A DNA stretch of 64,000 nucleotides from Laburnicola sp. R22_1 (GCA_014281115.1 JACONQ010000017.1:806001-870000); one strand, 5' to 3'. Shown: positions 21,263 to 32,753, counted from the stretch's first letter. Notes: generated from the letters alone by a model not told the origin. Translations and numbers: made by a program.

Positions 21263-24200
21263 ATGGACGTCGAGAAGGAGAAGAATGCCCACGACGCCCA
21301 GGGGCAGGTCGAGCGAGCCCCCAGGATCCATATTGACAGCCAGCGCCTCCCCACCGACTCCATGGTGACGGTTCCGCTGTCCGAGACCGACGGGACCCCC
21401 ACCGAAGAGAACAATGTTTCGCCAGCGCTGCAGCAGCCCCAGATCACCGTCGACGAGGAAACGAGGCCGTCGTCACGCCCGAGTTCTGCCGAGATTATGA
21501 AGGCGTTTGGCCGACCCGGCAGCGGCGACGGGAGCAACAGCAACAGCAACAGCAACAGCACCGTCCTGGACAGCCCTTCCATATCGCTTCCGGGCGAGGA
21601 CGCCCCCGAGACACCCACGTCGGGCGAGCGGTCGCGGAGAAACAGCCACGACTCGAACCAGAGTGCACACGTGGACTGGGCCGAGCTGGAGAAGAAGGAA
21701 GAAATGGTGCCGCAGGAGGACGGCCAGGACAAGGTGAGCTTCTACAGTGTACGGCTGCCTGTGCATGGTGGACGCTAACACGCGCAGGCAATGGCGCTCC
21801 TTCTCGCACGCCTGGAGCAAGAGAACAACGCCATCATGGCCGACACCAAGTCGGGCATGAAGGCTGCCCGCGCCCGATCCCAGTCCCGCCCGCCCTCGAT
21901 CCACCAGCTGAAGAAACTGGTCGAGGACGACGCCTCGCAGGTGCGCTTCTCTCAGCTGCCATCCCCACCGCCCATGACCGAGCTCGAGTTTTGGGCCGCC
22001 CTCGTGCGGGACTACCCACAGACGGTGCAACGCCTGCCCACCCTGACGCTCAACAAGATCCGCGGTGGCATTCCAGCGCCGTTGCGCGGAGTAGTGTGGC
22101 AGAGTGCTTCGGGCGCCAGGGCAAAATTAATTGAAGACCAATATGATCAGCTGTGTGGGGAGTCAAGCCCGTATGAGAACATAATAAACAAGGATCTGGG
22201 CAGGAGTTTCCCGGGCGTGGACATGTTCAAGGATCCCGAGGGCGAAGGCCAGAAGATGCTCGGCCGAGTGCTCAAGTGCTTCAGCCTCTATGACCACAAG
22301 ATCGGTTATTGTCAGGGCTTGGGCTTCCTTGTCGGGCCCCTCCTCATGCAAATGGGCGACAAGGAGGCCTTCTGCGTGCTCGTGCGGTACGTCTACGCTA
22401 CATGCGTCCAGCTCGGGCTATCAACTAACAAAAGTTAGACTCATGGAAGACTACGACCTGCGCTCCTGCTTCTTGCCTGATCTTTCTGGACTACACCTAC
22501 GCATTTTTCAATTCCAGCGCCTCTTGCACCAGCATATGCCCAAGTTGGCCGCCCATCTCGATGCGCTACAAGTCGAGTCGGCCTACCTATCACAGTGGTT
22601 TCTGTCTTTTTTCGCCGTGACATGCCCGCTCCCCATGCTTTTCCGAATCTACGATGTGTTGTTCGCGGAAGGCGCCTCGGAAACCATTATGCGTGTAGCA
22701 CTGGCGCTGATGAAGAGGAACGAGGCCAGAATCCTGGCCCTCACCGAGTTCGAAGATGTTATGCAACTGCTTCTGGGGAGGTCGCTATGGGACCCATTTG
22801 GGCGTAATGCGAAATCTGCCGACGATCTGGTCAATGACTTTGTCAGCTTCACGAACGACGTCACAAGGGAGAAGCTGCAGGGCCTGGAGGCAAGCTTCAA
22901 GGAAGAGCAAGAGGGCGTCTCCACAACCAAAGTCCAGAAGTCCGCCACATCCTTCCTCGGGCGACTATGGGGGCCTTCGAATTCTTCCACCAAGTCTGTC
23001 ACGCTCAGCCCTGGTCTGAGTGCCCCATCAAGGCCTATGAGCTTTTTACGAAGGACGCCCTCCAAGCAAAGTCTCGCATCCACGCTAAATTCGACCGACG
23101 GATCCGAGACGTCGACTAACACGCAGAGCACGGCCCTAACAGATATATCACGAGCTTCATCTGGCGACGCTCTGGGGATGAGATCGGGCCATGAATCGAA
23201 AACGATATCCATCAAAGCGGGCCATTCGTCCAACGATCGAGATTTGCATTACCAGATCGAGCAGCTGCTGATGTCCGTCAGCCAGCTACAGCGTCAAAAC
23301 AGCGAGCTGGAAGCCGCATTGCAGAAGCAGCGGGAAGAGAGGAAGGAGGACCACCGGATCGTACGCGCGGTTCTTGATAAAATGCGGCAAAAGCATTCGT
23401 CCCTCGCCGCATCTTCTGACCGAGCGTCACGCCGCAGGACCACCATCACAGCTGCCACGCTCATGCAAGCGGCAGGTGAAGATGCCACGCCTCTGCCACA
23501 AGAGTTGGAGGAGGCTGCCGAAACCTTGGACAAGAGATTTCCGACCCACCAGACGCATCATCGCGCTTCTTCGATGTTCGAAACGAAGCAGGTTTTGCGC
23601 GAGAACCTCGCCCGCACCAAGGAGCTCTTAACTTCCGAAACGCTACGAGCCCAAGCGGTAGCCAGAGAGCTGAACGACGTGCAGACCGACCTGAATTTCT
23701 CGCACGAGGCATTAAAGGAGACGCGGCACCGTCTACAAGACTCTTACAACCAGAACCAGAAGCTAGAGAAAACTATACAGGACTTACGACAGATGGCTCG
23801 CAAAGGCTCGATGCCCGTTTCCGATTCAACACTAGATTCTATGCCAACCTTGTCAAGATCCAGCACCGCCGACAGCATGATGTCAACGACTGGCGGCCTG
23901 CGCGAGTTCCGCCTCGGTCGGTCCGCATCCACAAAGTCGCAGAAGACACCGATGCAGTTTACGAAACGGTCTTCCTCGCTCGCAACGCAACAAGTGCTTA
24001 CTAGCACGGAGAATCAGAGTCCGGCCGACAACGAGGCATTACTCTTGGAGCTTGTGAACGCAAAGACGGCGGAAGCGGTCGCCAAGCAGGAACTGGAAGA
24101 AATGCGGACCAAGTTTGAAAACATGAAGAGAGCAATGGGTGGGCAGACGCCGCCTAGGGTCACGACGACGCCGACGCCAACGCCGGGAGTGACGCCCGCA

Positions 24201-24278
24201 CCGACGACTACAGGAGGGGGATGGGGCTGGGGCTGGAAGAGGAGCGCGAGTACGAACAACGCTACGATACCGAAATAA
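21263..24278 (+). CDS. TBC-domain Rab GTPase-activating protein (Gyp5/EVI5-like)
   Basis: Stimulates GTP hydrolysis on a Rab GTPase in membrane traffic. Exons 21263-21733, 21788-22386 and 22439-24278 (phases 0, 2) give 969 residues. The TBC domain spans roughly residues 215-430 and retains both catalytic fingers: the arginine finger as IINKDLGR (Arg296) and the glutamine finger as GYCQG (Gln333). An N-terminal Ser-rich region includes a poly-(Asn-Ser) run from a CAACAG repeat. After the TBC domain come a Ser/Thr-rich linker, long coiled coils (about 640-700 and 745-840) and a C-terminal Gly/Trp-rich tail (GGGWGWGWKR). TBC followed by coiled coil is the layout of the Gyp5/EVI5 group. The second intron ends in GTTAG and was chosen because it restores CVLVR-LMEDYDLR across the junction. 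Confidence 0.92.
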
Positions 24279-25172
24279 GCAGCGCGCCTCTCGGGGGTGA
24301 GAAGGAACTGTATATAACGGAAAGGGAAAAGGGCAAGGTTGTGTGTGCAATTGGGATAGGAAGGAACGTTAATCGTATCTTGTACATGACGATGTTTGGA
24401 AACTCGTTTCGATGGCGCGCTCTTTTGGAGGATCACGATATGGCCACTTTTTGGTTTTGCTTTTTCAATGATGATACCGAGTGCCGGCATTGAGTTGTTG
24501 GCATGGTTTATGAAAGAAAAGATTGGCGGGCTTCTTTTTATGGGGTTGTGATGGGGTGTGGGTTTCGCTCTGTGCGTTTCTCTCGAGGATGCCGAGCCAT
24601 TATGGTTGTTTTGCACACACATGGTACGGTAGCGGCTATATGAGCTATCACCGGTAACAAAAACAAAATGTCAGTCGTGACACGTAGTCGACGAGGTGTT
24701 TGTTGTACGGCAGAACCAACGACGTCACCGTGAGTCAGATGGGAAAACGGCCCGGTGGGCAATGAGTCATCACGAGGGGGCCCAGGGTCCACCCTCGACC
24801 GCTCGTGGGGACGGGAGGAGAGCGGGCTTTGCGGAGGGAAGTGCTCGCCGCCCTTGAGCATATAACTATGCAGGAGAGAGGCGCAGCTGAGCTGAGGAGA
24901 GTGACTGGACTGACTGCACGGTAAGCATGACGGTGTGGCATGCAGTACTTACTGAGTCCAAAGTCGGGAGACTCGTTGTGAACTGACTGACTGAGTCACT
25001 TTAGGATAACGCGATTTTATACTGTTCAACGTTTGGACTTGGGTGCATAGGCACTCAGTACAGATATATATACGCTCCCCATGTCCCAGAACCCAGTCCA
25101 CCACCACCAAGAGAAACATTCCCATCAACCTGGTGACCAAGTCGCAACCCCTCCCTCCTTCCCTCAACCAAC
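24279..25172. other. Interval between TBC and methyltransferase genes
   Basis: No gene. Holds three TGAGTCA elements, listed separately. Confidence 0.6.
24731..24998. promoter_or_regulatory. Cluster of three TGAGTCA (AP-1/Gcn4-type) sites
   Basis: TGAGTCA occurs at 24731-24737, 24763-24769 (inside the perfect palindrome ATGAGTCAT) and 24992-24998 (inside GACTGAGTCAC). A GACGTCA lies at 24721-24727. These match consensus sites of fungal bZIP factors (Gcn4/CpcA, Yap1). They lie 175-440 bases upstream of the methyltransferase start, so that gene is the likely target. Confidence 0.5.
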
Positions 25173-25955
25173 ATGCCACCCCAAACCAGCACCACCACCA
25201 ACGCCCCCTCGGACCTAAAAGCCCGCCTCAAAACCTCCTACGACGCCATCGCAGAAACCTACAACAACACCTTCAATCCCCTCCACAACGACATCCGCCT
25301 CGACTACCTCCACCGCCTCCTAGACCTCCTAACCCCCAACAGCAGCCCCAACCCCAGCACCAGCACTAGCCCATCAAAAGAACCGCTCCCCTCCTCCTCC
25401 TCCCGAAAAAAAGTCCTAGAACTAGGCTGCGGCGCCGGCCACCCCGCAACCTCCACGCTCCTCACCCACCCGACCCAACCCCCCCTCCACATCACCGCCA
25501 ACGACCTCTCTAGCACCCAAATCGCCCTCGCAACCCAAAACCTCGCCCCGTACCTCTCCACCAACACACTAACCCTCATCCAAGGCGACATGTCGACGCT
25601 CGCCTTCCCGCCCGCCACCTTCGACGCAGTCACAGCATTCTACTCCATCATCCACCTGCCGCGCGGGGAGCAGACGGCGCTGATGCACAAGGTGGCGACG
25701 TGGTTGAAGCCTGGGGGGTTGTTTTTGGCGAATTTTGCGGAGCGCGAGGGCGAGAGCGTGGTGGAGGAGAGGTGGTTAGGGGAGAAGGAGGGGTGGATGT
25801 TTTGGAGTGGGTGGGGGGTGGAGGGGAGTTTGAAGATGGTGGGGGAGTGTGGGTTGGAGGTTTTGGTGAGCGAGGTTAGGGACGGGGTGGAGGATGCGAC
25901 GTTTTTGTGGGTTATTGCGAGGAAGGGTGGGGCCGGGGGAATGTGTCATGGATGA
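25173..25955 (+). CDS. Class I SAM-dependent methyltransferase
   Basis: Single exon, 260 residues. SAM-binding motif I is clear (VLELGCGAG, about residues 80-88), followed by an acidic strand end (ITANDLS), a motif with GDMSTLAFPPATFDAV and the post-motif WLKPGGLFLANF, the standard order of class I Rossmann methyltransferases. The N-terminal YDAIAETYNNTF resembles small-molecule methyltransferases of the Methyltransf_11/25 type. A low-complexity Ser/Pro insert lies before motif I. Base usage switches from C-rich to strongly G/T-rich around 25680, within a single continuous domain. The substrate is unknown. Confidence 0.85.
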   Translation: MPPQTSTTTNAPSDLKARLKTSYDAIAETYNNTFNPLHNDIRLDYLHRLLDLLTPNSSPNPSTSTSPSKEPLPSSSSRKKVLELGCGAGHPATSTLLTHPTQPPLHITANDLSSTQIALATQNLAPYLSTNTLTLIQGDMSTLAFPPATFDAVTAFYSIIHLPRGEQTALMHKVATWLKPGGLFLANFAEREGESVVEERWLGEKEGWMFWSGWGVEGSLKMVGECGLEVLVSEVRDGVEDATFLWVIARKGGAGGMCHG

Positions 25956-26128
25956 GTTGATGGAGGAGGGGAAATAGAGGTTTGTTTGACGGGGGTCGTG
26001 TGGGGCTCAGGTCGTTCGTATACTCTTTCCTTCTTGCATTATATTGAGGTTATTGGACCAGGCCATCCCTTGATAAAGTACAGTGTCGATACATATAGTA
26101 CACGAATGATAGACAGCAGGACGTGCGG

Positions 26129-26924
26129 CTACTTGGTCCTCTTGTTCTTCAGTTTGATTGTCTCTCCGTTCACAAAGATTCCCTTGCCCTTGTATGGCTC
26201 CGGCTTCCTCCACATTCTGATGTTTGCCGCAAACTGCATGACAACCTCTTTCTCGGGACCTTCTAGTAGCAGCCGCGTCGGCTGCGGCGTGCTTGCCGTC
26301 ACCCCCTTGGGGATGCCCAGCTCGATCGGGTGAGAGTAGCCAACCTTCAAGTTGACGAACTGTTGGCCGGGGTATTCGGGCTCGACGGTGGTAGCCGTAG
26401 TTTCTACCGAGGCACGGTAGCCGACACCGTTGAAGCGCAGAATGGCGGAGTGGCCTTCGCTCACGCCGAGGATGTGGTTCTGGAGATAGGCGCGTGTCGT
26501 CCCTTGAGCACGTTAGCCTCAGCAAGTCGATGTAGCCCTGCATCGCATGCGTACCCCACATGCACTTCTGCTCCTTGACCGTGGCGTCTTGTATGGTGAT
26601 GGTCGGCCCTGGCAGGGCAGGATCTTGGTTGATGTTGACGTAGGCAGGCACGTCCATGGACAGCTCGCCAAGCGGCCCCTTGATGTGTACAGTCGACATT
26701 GCCTTTGTGCGTGCTCCCCGTCCCCTCGCAGACGGCGCTTCAACGGTGAAGGTGACGCCCGGCGGGACCGACAGCGGCAAGGAGCCAATCTTTGACTGGC
26801 ATGCTGTGGTTGTTGCGAAGCTGCGCGCGGCGGCGGGCGGCTGGAAGGCGGGCAGCAGGAAGAGCGGTATCGATTCGGCCGTCGGCGGCGAATGGGTCAG
26901 TATGCGGCGTGCAGAGGCGAACAT
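26129..26924 (-). CDS. mrpL6: Mitochondrial large-subunit ribosomal protein uL6m
   Basis: Structural protein of the mitochondrial 54S subunit. Exons on the minus strand are 26924-26555 and 26502-26129 (phase 1, 52-nt intron), giving 247 residues. I start at the ATG at 26922-26924 (MFASARRILTH), a classic amphipathic mitochondrial presequence; the frame is open further upstream but without ATG. The uL6 fold is recognisable: SLPLSVPPGVTFT, HIKGPLGELSMDVPAYV, KCMWGTTRAYLQNHI across the splice junction, GVGYRA, VGYSHPIELGIPKGV and the C-terminal IRMWRKPEPYKGKGI. That last segment is the conserved L6 signature region. Confidence 0.92.
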
Positions 26925-27551
26925 TGCACCGTGGACTTGTCGCGATGGCAGCAAGCCTCAGTTTTTGGGAAGTCGCAACGGCAAAGCCCGCCAAGGACGC
27001 AATTGGCCAATGGCAGCACGCGGCAGAGCCGGCTGCATCACGTGCTAGCGCGCCTTCCATCTCAAAGGCTCAGAGGCAAGCGCGGTCCAGACGTCGCCGC
27101 ATCTTACCAACGCCGAACGGCGTCATCCTCAAATGCTACGATTGCCCGCCTCAATCTCGTCAACGTGACTCTCCCGCTGCCTTTGGTGACCAACAATCTC
27201 ACTTTGATCTCGCACTCTGCCGACGCTTCCACCACGCCTCGCAGAGGTATTGCTCGCTCACTTACTGACACCTACTCTCACTAACTGAAGTTCTGCCGCA
27301 CGCTGGCTGGGGGGCAATACTGCTACGCTTTGCTACCGGGCCCATCTATCACCCCTCAGAGAAATGATCGATCCGCGTCTTCCTGCTCTCTTACTTCTTT
27401 TCTGGCATCTGTGACTGCCGTCGTCAGCTCCCGGGTATATCTACTCACATGTCCCACGCCTTCTGTCCTCTCCATCTTGTGCTCTCCATCGCCAGTCTCT
27501 TCAACCCCTTCCCGCTACCAAAACCCGCTCCGTCGACCCCACATCGTCGAC
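26925..27551. promoter_or_regulatory. Divergent promoter between uL6m and Kar5 genes
   Basis: 627 bases separate the two start codons on opposite strands, so both promoters lie here. No TATA box is obvious. Pyrimidine-rich runs precede the Kar5 ATG. Confidence 0.6.
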
Positions 27552-29480
27552 ATGGGTCTTCAGTGCCGACTGACCTTGGCCTGCGTTGCGGTGCTCGCAC
27601 TCCATATTCCAGTCTCGTTCGCCCAACAACCATCCCCTCCTGCAAATCCCATGCATGAACTTGATCTGCAATTGTCGCGAGTGATGCAGTACGGTTCCCT
27701 TAACCAAGATACTCAGCAGCACAAGGAAACAATCGCTTGGCTCGAAGGCCTCCGTTCTGCGCCATCATGCACTCAGCTTGCCGCATCAAAACTTATGGCC
27801 GACTGCCAACTGCACTACGAACCAGCCGAGTTCGCCAAGGCCTATCCGAACCTGATCCTGGAAGACGTTCAAAACGAATACGCCGTCAAACTAGCTCTTT
27901 GCGAGTTGGCTGGCGCTCAATTCGACTACACCGCCCCTCCCAAATGTTCTGCATTTCTTCCGTCGGTGGAAGCCTGCGTGAAGCGCTCATGGCTCTGGGG
28001 ACGATCGGAACCGTCCAATGACGTGCTCTGCTATCCGGAAACTACCAAAGCAGACCTCACCCGATGTATCACGAAGTTGCGCTCAGAACCCCAGGCATGG
28101 ACTTCCTACGTCACTGCAAGAAGCCGCGCTACGGATATGTGCCATCTCAGCAGGGAACACATTGAGAGGGAACGAGCCCTCCAACTCTACAAAAACTTTA
28201 CAGTCGTTGCATCTAAACTACAAGCGTCTGTCTACGACTCCACAGAGAGGCTCCAAGCGATGGAGAACGACATGCAGAATTATTTCGACGAGTCCCGGCG
28301 CTTCTGGGCACAATCACGCCAGTCGGCGGAGGAGTCGAAGTTGTTTGCCGAAGAAGCTCTCCAGCAAGCTCAGGGTGGTCTATACGAGACGAAGCAGGGC
28401 ATTATCGCCGTGCAAAAGGAGGTCGGGGCTTTGCAACAACAGGCTATTGCTGATCAAGCCGCCCTTAACGCCGCATTCGATCGCCAGATAAAAGCATCAC
28501 TTGCGAGAGCCATGGAAACGGTTTCGCATGGTCAAATGGATGCTCTCGAGAAGATATCTATGGACTTGGCCACATTCTACCAAGCATTCATGAAGGAGCG
28601 ATCTGAACTCCTTGCGAGTGTTAATTCAGAGTTGCAGGACTACCATGAGAAAGCTCTTCTATCCATTCAGCTACAACACGAGACAACAATACGGAGCTTC
28701 GACACTATTCAAACTGAGCTTGATATTGCCAAGCATAAAGTCGGCGATCTCAACGAAAGAGTCGGCATTCTAGGGGATACGACCGACCGTTCCTTGGCTA
28801 AACTTGAAACCGTAGAGAACCGCATGGACAACCTTGGCTCTCAACTTCAACTTTTCGAGCGACTTTTTGCTACACTGGAGACAGTTTTTAGTGCATTCTT
28901 CGGTGTCGGAGGAGTCGCGTTAGGTCTCATCCTCTTCGGTGTCTGCTTTCCCACAGTCTACTTCGTAGGCAAGACCTTCCGTAGGCTTGTGCCGATAGCA
29001 CTAGCTCTTCTTTCCTGTGGAGCTATCTACACCATGTCACTGTCATCCGCGAACCCCATCAAGCTCAGCATACTTTCCGAGACAGTAGCTAAGGTCAAGC
29101 ATGCCGAGCAAAAATTTTGGTATGTAATCAAAGTCATATGGCCGACACTTACTAACTCTCACAGGTGGATGGCGATCATTGTGTGTATCTTCTTAATCGC
29201 CTTTCTTTCCAAAGCCAATCTGCCCTTCTCCAACCTCTTTGGCTGTATGCCTAGTCCGCCCAGTATCATCGCCAGTCGCTGGGGACTTCCTCGCCGGCGA
29301 GTACAGACAAAGGACCAGGTGTCTCACATGAAGACTGTCGAACAAGTTGTTCCATTTCGACAGACGATTACAGAGAGTCCCTTCGACCTTGAAGATCAGA
29401 CTTGGGCACTGAGCGCTCAGGAGGATAAGGAGCTCCTCGCTCGTTTGAACAACTTCCAACGGGCTTCCACCGTCTGTTAA
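27552..29480 (+). CDS. kar5: Nuclear fusion (karyogamy) protein, Kar5/Tht1 family
   Basis: Kar5/GEX1/Brambleberry proteins sit in the nuclear envelope and ER and are needed for nuclear membrane fusion after mating. The start at 27552 gives a signal peptide (CRLTLACVAVLALHIPVSFA). A cysteine-containing lumenal domain follows (motifs such as ALCELAGAQ and the KCSAFLPSVEACV region), then a long coiled coil (about residues 200-430) and C-terminal hydrophobic segments (FFGVGGVALGLILFGVCF, IALALLSCGAIYTMSL and WMAIIVCIFLIAFL). This order is diagnostic. A 45-nt intron (29120-29164) with GTATGT, TACTAAC and CACAG leaves the frame open if retained, but almost certainly is spliced. Exons 27552-29119 and 29165-29480 then give 627 residues. 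Confidence 0.88.
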   Translation: MGLQCRLTLACVAVLALHIPVSFAQQPSPPANPMHELDLQLSRVMQYGSLNQDTQQHKETIAWLEGLRSAPSCTQLAASKLMADCQLHYEPAEFAKAYPNLILEDVQNEYAVKLALCELAGAQFDYTAPPKCSAFLPSVEACVKRSWLWGRSEPSNDVLCYPETTKADLTRCITKLRSEPQAWTSYVTARSRATDMCHLSREHIERERALQLYKNFTVVASKLQASVYDSTERLQAMENDMQNYFDESRRFWAQSRQSAEESKLFAEEALQQAQGGLYETKQGIIAVQKEVGALQQQAIADQAALNAAFDRQIKASLARAMETVSHGQMDALEKISMDLATFYQAFMKERSELLASVNSELQDYHEKALLSIQLQHETTIRSFDTIQTELDIAKHKVGDLNERVGILGDTTDRSLAKLETVENRMDNLGSQLQLFERLFATLETVFSAFFGVGGVALGLILFGVCFPTVYFVGKTFRRLVPIALALLSCGAIYTMSLSSANPIKLSILSETVAKVKHAEQKFWYVIKVIWPTLTNSHRWMAIIVCIFLIAFLSKANLPFSNLFGCMPSPPSIIASRWGLPRRRVQTKDQVSHMKTVEQVVPFRQTITESPFDLEDQTWALSAQEDKELLARLNNFQRASTVC

Positions 29481-30410
29481 GAGATCCACAACTCTCCGTC
29501 TGTCCTCAGTCAATATCCATACAACCTTCGAAGGTCCGAGTGAGGTTATGTCTTTGGGAACCTCATGAGTCATAAGACAAGATCAAGACGGACGATAAGC
29601 CAGGATTGCGGCAGACATTTCCTTGACCGACTAGTTTAACGAACTCGGTTGGCAGCAATCAGGGCAATATTCGACATCATTCATTCTACGACTTCACGAC
29701 GCTGTACTATTATGCGACTTCCGTTCTTCCACCCGCGGAAGACTGGTTGGAAGGCTTGGCCTCATTTACATCACCTATCGTTACAGCTATATACCCATTA
29801 TCTCAGACGAAGCGCAATAGGCAGCAGACCTCCTATACTCCATTGTTCAACGATTTTACGATTACGTCAACAGTCTCGTATGGCTCATTGTCTTCGTCTA
29901 TCTATCAACTTTATCTCTGCGATCCTATTTATCGGAGTATCTATCGGGTCATCGTCATCTTCGGAGGTTCTGCCAGTGCATATTTGAAATTCAAAGTGCG
30001 TGTATTAGGAGAGTGTCATGCGGAGTTACTTTCCTTTTTTCCTTCGGTCCTCGGATGCATTTTTATGGAGTATAGCATGCATGGGATTTCGGTAGTACGC
30101 GAGAGGATTTCAAGCGGCTAGATAGATAGGGTTGGTGGACGTACCACAGTACCGCACGCACTGTGGTGAATAATCAAAGACAAGTTTTCAACCATTTCCC
30201 CATATTATGCTTTGACTTGAATGCGCGTGATACCAACATGAACGACCTATGTAGCGAATAGCGAAAGCTGTTGTCACCTATACTATTTCTATTTCGCTAC
30301 GATTTCGCGAATCAATCATCCACCCACTACTATCACGTACACAAAAGCAAAGTACACTAGACGACGAACATACCTTGACAAACTATGGGTTTGTTCGTGT
30401 AGACGGCATG

Positions 30411-30432
30411 AATGCATGCATGCATGCATGTA
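30411..30432. repeat. (TGCA)n palindromic microsatellite
   Basis: About five consecutive self-complementary TGCA tetranucleotides. Confidence 0.9.
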
Positions 30433-30540
30433 TGTGTCAACATCAACATTGTACAGTATACATATGACATCCCAGGATCCCATCCATGGTAGTAAGTACC
30501 TTAGGCACAACATGTGTTACCCCCAGGATAGGATAGGTGA

Positions 30541-30681
30541 TATATTTTTAATTTTAAGAATGATACTATAACTCAAGAAACAATACGAGCAGTATTAGTA
30601 GTCGTGACATTATGGGGTACGCCGGATGAGCACGACTACACTTGAGTATTTTTTGCTAATTTAGGCAACTGTTCGAGCCTA
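30541..30681. repeat. Dispersed repeat R1, copy 1
   Basis: Matches 51547-51699 over about 140 bases with high identity apart from a block difference near the middle. Shared landmarks in order are TATATTTTTAATTTTA, ACTATAACTCAAGAAACA, GTCGTGACATTATGG, TACGCCGGATGAGCACGACT and CTGTTCGAGCCTAG. Not coding. Confidence 0.9.
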
Positions 30682-31054
30682 GGGTTCCTCTTTCCTTTTT
30701 TTTTCTTTTTTGGTTTATAGCACAGTGGGTGTGTTTTACCTATTCTTTTACCTATCTATATTCTACCTAATGTAGATACGCTAAACAGCGCCCTCCTTCT
30801 CCGCAGGTTAGCTACGCTGCTGAACATACTAGTTAGCGCTGCGTCCATCCTAAACCGTAAGAGTAACTCGAAAATGCAAATCGTGCGTGGGGTCATGCAT
30901 CACACGATACGCCAATCTCAGTTGGATTTGACAATAGTAGATGATATTATGAGGATGTATGAATTCAGCCCGTGTGCACGATCAACACTATTCCCACATG
31001 TTGTTCTTTGATTTTGGCCAAGGACAAACGTGAAACCTTAATCAATGACCTCGT

Positions 31055-32753
31055 CTAATCAGCATCATCTGGCAACTCTTCAATGCGCCCGGAGCGGAGC
31101 GCTTCTTCCACGGGGTTCTGAACGTTGACAACGCCCGTTGCTTTTAATCTGATGTAACGTATTAGTTCTATGTGGAAGAAACAGAATGCGACATATAGCT
31201 TACCTTTCGAAAAGCACAAACAGCCTCTCCGCTTCCCTCTCCTTCTCCTCTTGCGTCATCGGCTCCTCGGTACTCGGCTCTTCAGCATCCAGCCTCTGCC
31301 CCGTGATAGGGTTGACTGGTATCGCCCTGTTGGGGTCCGCCGTTGCAGACGCTTCAATTGCGCTCTCTGGCATTTGTATGTTGTTGCTCAACAGGAAACC
31401 GGACGCAAAGCCGTAGCCTACATTCTGGACGAACTTGCTAGCGTCTTTGCCGGAGAGCTCGAACATCATGGCGGATATTGAGCTTCGCAGGGAAGGTGTC
31501 ATTGCGGAGGTGGAGAGACGGAGGAGGCGTGCCGAGAGCGTGTCGGACTGGCCCAGAGGACGGGATCGTTCGTCATCGGTCGGAAGGAGGAGAGTTTCCA
31601 TGTACTCTTGAACGCTCTCGGGTGCTATTTCGTAGATGCGGCGAATGAGTGTCAGCACGGGTGCTACTGTGGTGTCTAATTCCTTCACAGGGTAGGCTAC
31701 AATGGCCTTATCCAGGATATCAACAAGACGTTCAGCATTGCACTTTTGATCAAACGTGGGAAACACGGCGTTCATGCCGAGAAATTTCAACTGCTGGCCC
31801 TTCTTATCCTCCAGATCGAGATTTAAGAGCGAATTGATCAGGTAATTGACAGGGGCTTCAAGTGGTGGGCTGGGTATCTTGCGTCGTGTGAATATCTTGA
31901 AGATGTGTGGAATGGACTTTGAGAAGTGTTCGGCGAGGTCGGGGTAGAAGTGGGTGATGTTGAAGAGGAGCTTGAGAGTTTCCGACAGGGCCATAAGGTC
32001 CATGGGAGAGGTGTGCATTTGCGAAGCGCGTCGCGCGTGCTTCGAGTACCGCCTGGCATGACGTGCCATAGCCCCGTTTATGTGTTCGGCGAGCTGGTGC
32101 TGGGTAACGAGCGTGTCGAGGTTGAGGTCGGTGTCGTAGGTCATGAGGAAGAGGATGCGGGAGAGTAGGAATTCGTCGTCGATGTTCTCGATCTGCACAC
32201 AGTTAGGCCGGGTTTCTCTATCTCGCACGTAGACGTTCCTTTAGCCTGTCTGCTGCGTTGGGTGCATAACCTAGGTCTACGACTACCTGGCGCATCTTAG
32301 GCTCGAGCAGCAGGGCGTTTGCGATGCACCGGAGCGCCTCCTGTGAGTTCTCCACGTCGGCTTCTCCGAAGGCATACTGGCAGAGGGTATGGAGACCCTG
32401 GGTTTGTATAGTCAGCTCGGTGTCCCGGCTGGTCGGCTGGTGCAACGTACATCCTTCGTGTATATTGGGTCTGCATCTTCCCTAGACCAGCCGTGTACTT
32501 TGAGCTGCTCTAGCAATCTTTTCCGCTCTAGAAGTTTGGTGAGAACAGCATTTCGTGCAGGGTACGCGGACGCATACGCTTCGGCGCGAGTTTCTTCGCT
32601 GTGAGATCCGACTTCAGTTCGTTTAGGATATTGGTAACATCTTCGAGTTTCGCTGCGGCGGGGTCAGCAATCGAGGAACATGGGCAAGACGGCAGCGGCT
32701 GTGTAGTGTGTACCTTTGCCTCCGCGCGGCTTTGACTCTTGTCTGCTTAGCAT
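31055..32753 (-). CDS. ric8: Ric8 (synembryn), G-alpha guanine nucleotide exchange factor
   Basis: Ric8 is a chaperone and receptor-independent exchange factor for G-alpha subunits. Minus-strand exons: 32753-32714, 32652-32578, 32527-32451, 32397 to about 32227, 32192-31204 and 31148-31055, giving about 481 residues. Family sequence is clear: KLEDVTNILNELKSDL at the N terminus, EALRCIANALLLEPKMRQ, VVDLGYAPNAADRLK, DDEFLLSRILFLMTYDTD, LKLLFNITHFYP, then the C-terminal EREAERLFVLFERLKATG. All junctions are in phase except exon 4 to 5, where no phase-0 GT donor exists. A GC donor after codon CGT at 32227 would fit the phase but is not consensus; the obvious GTGCGA at 32228 gives the wrong frame. 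The first intron (32653-32713) and the 50-nt second intron were chosen because they restore family sequence. Confidence 0.9.

Larger units (their letters stand above)
29481..31054. other. Gene-free interval with dispersed repeats
   Basis: Contains a (TGCA)n palindromic microsatellite at 30411-30432 and a copy of a dispersed repeat at 30541-30681. A 124-codon frame at 29747-30121 lacks any protein-like feature and I do not call it. Confidence 0.6.

Noticed and set aside
21473..22030. 185-codon minus-strand frame opposite the TBC gene
   Set aside because: Antisense shadow produced by GC-rich codons of the TBC gene.
29747..30121. 124-codon plus-strand frame
   Set aside because: Low-information composition, no conserved motif and lies in a repeat-bearing intergenic region.
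31170..31481. Plus-strand frame opposite the Ric8 3' exon
   Set aside because: Antisense shadow of a confidently assigned gene.
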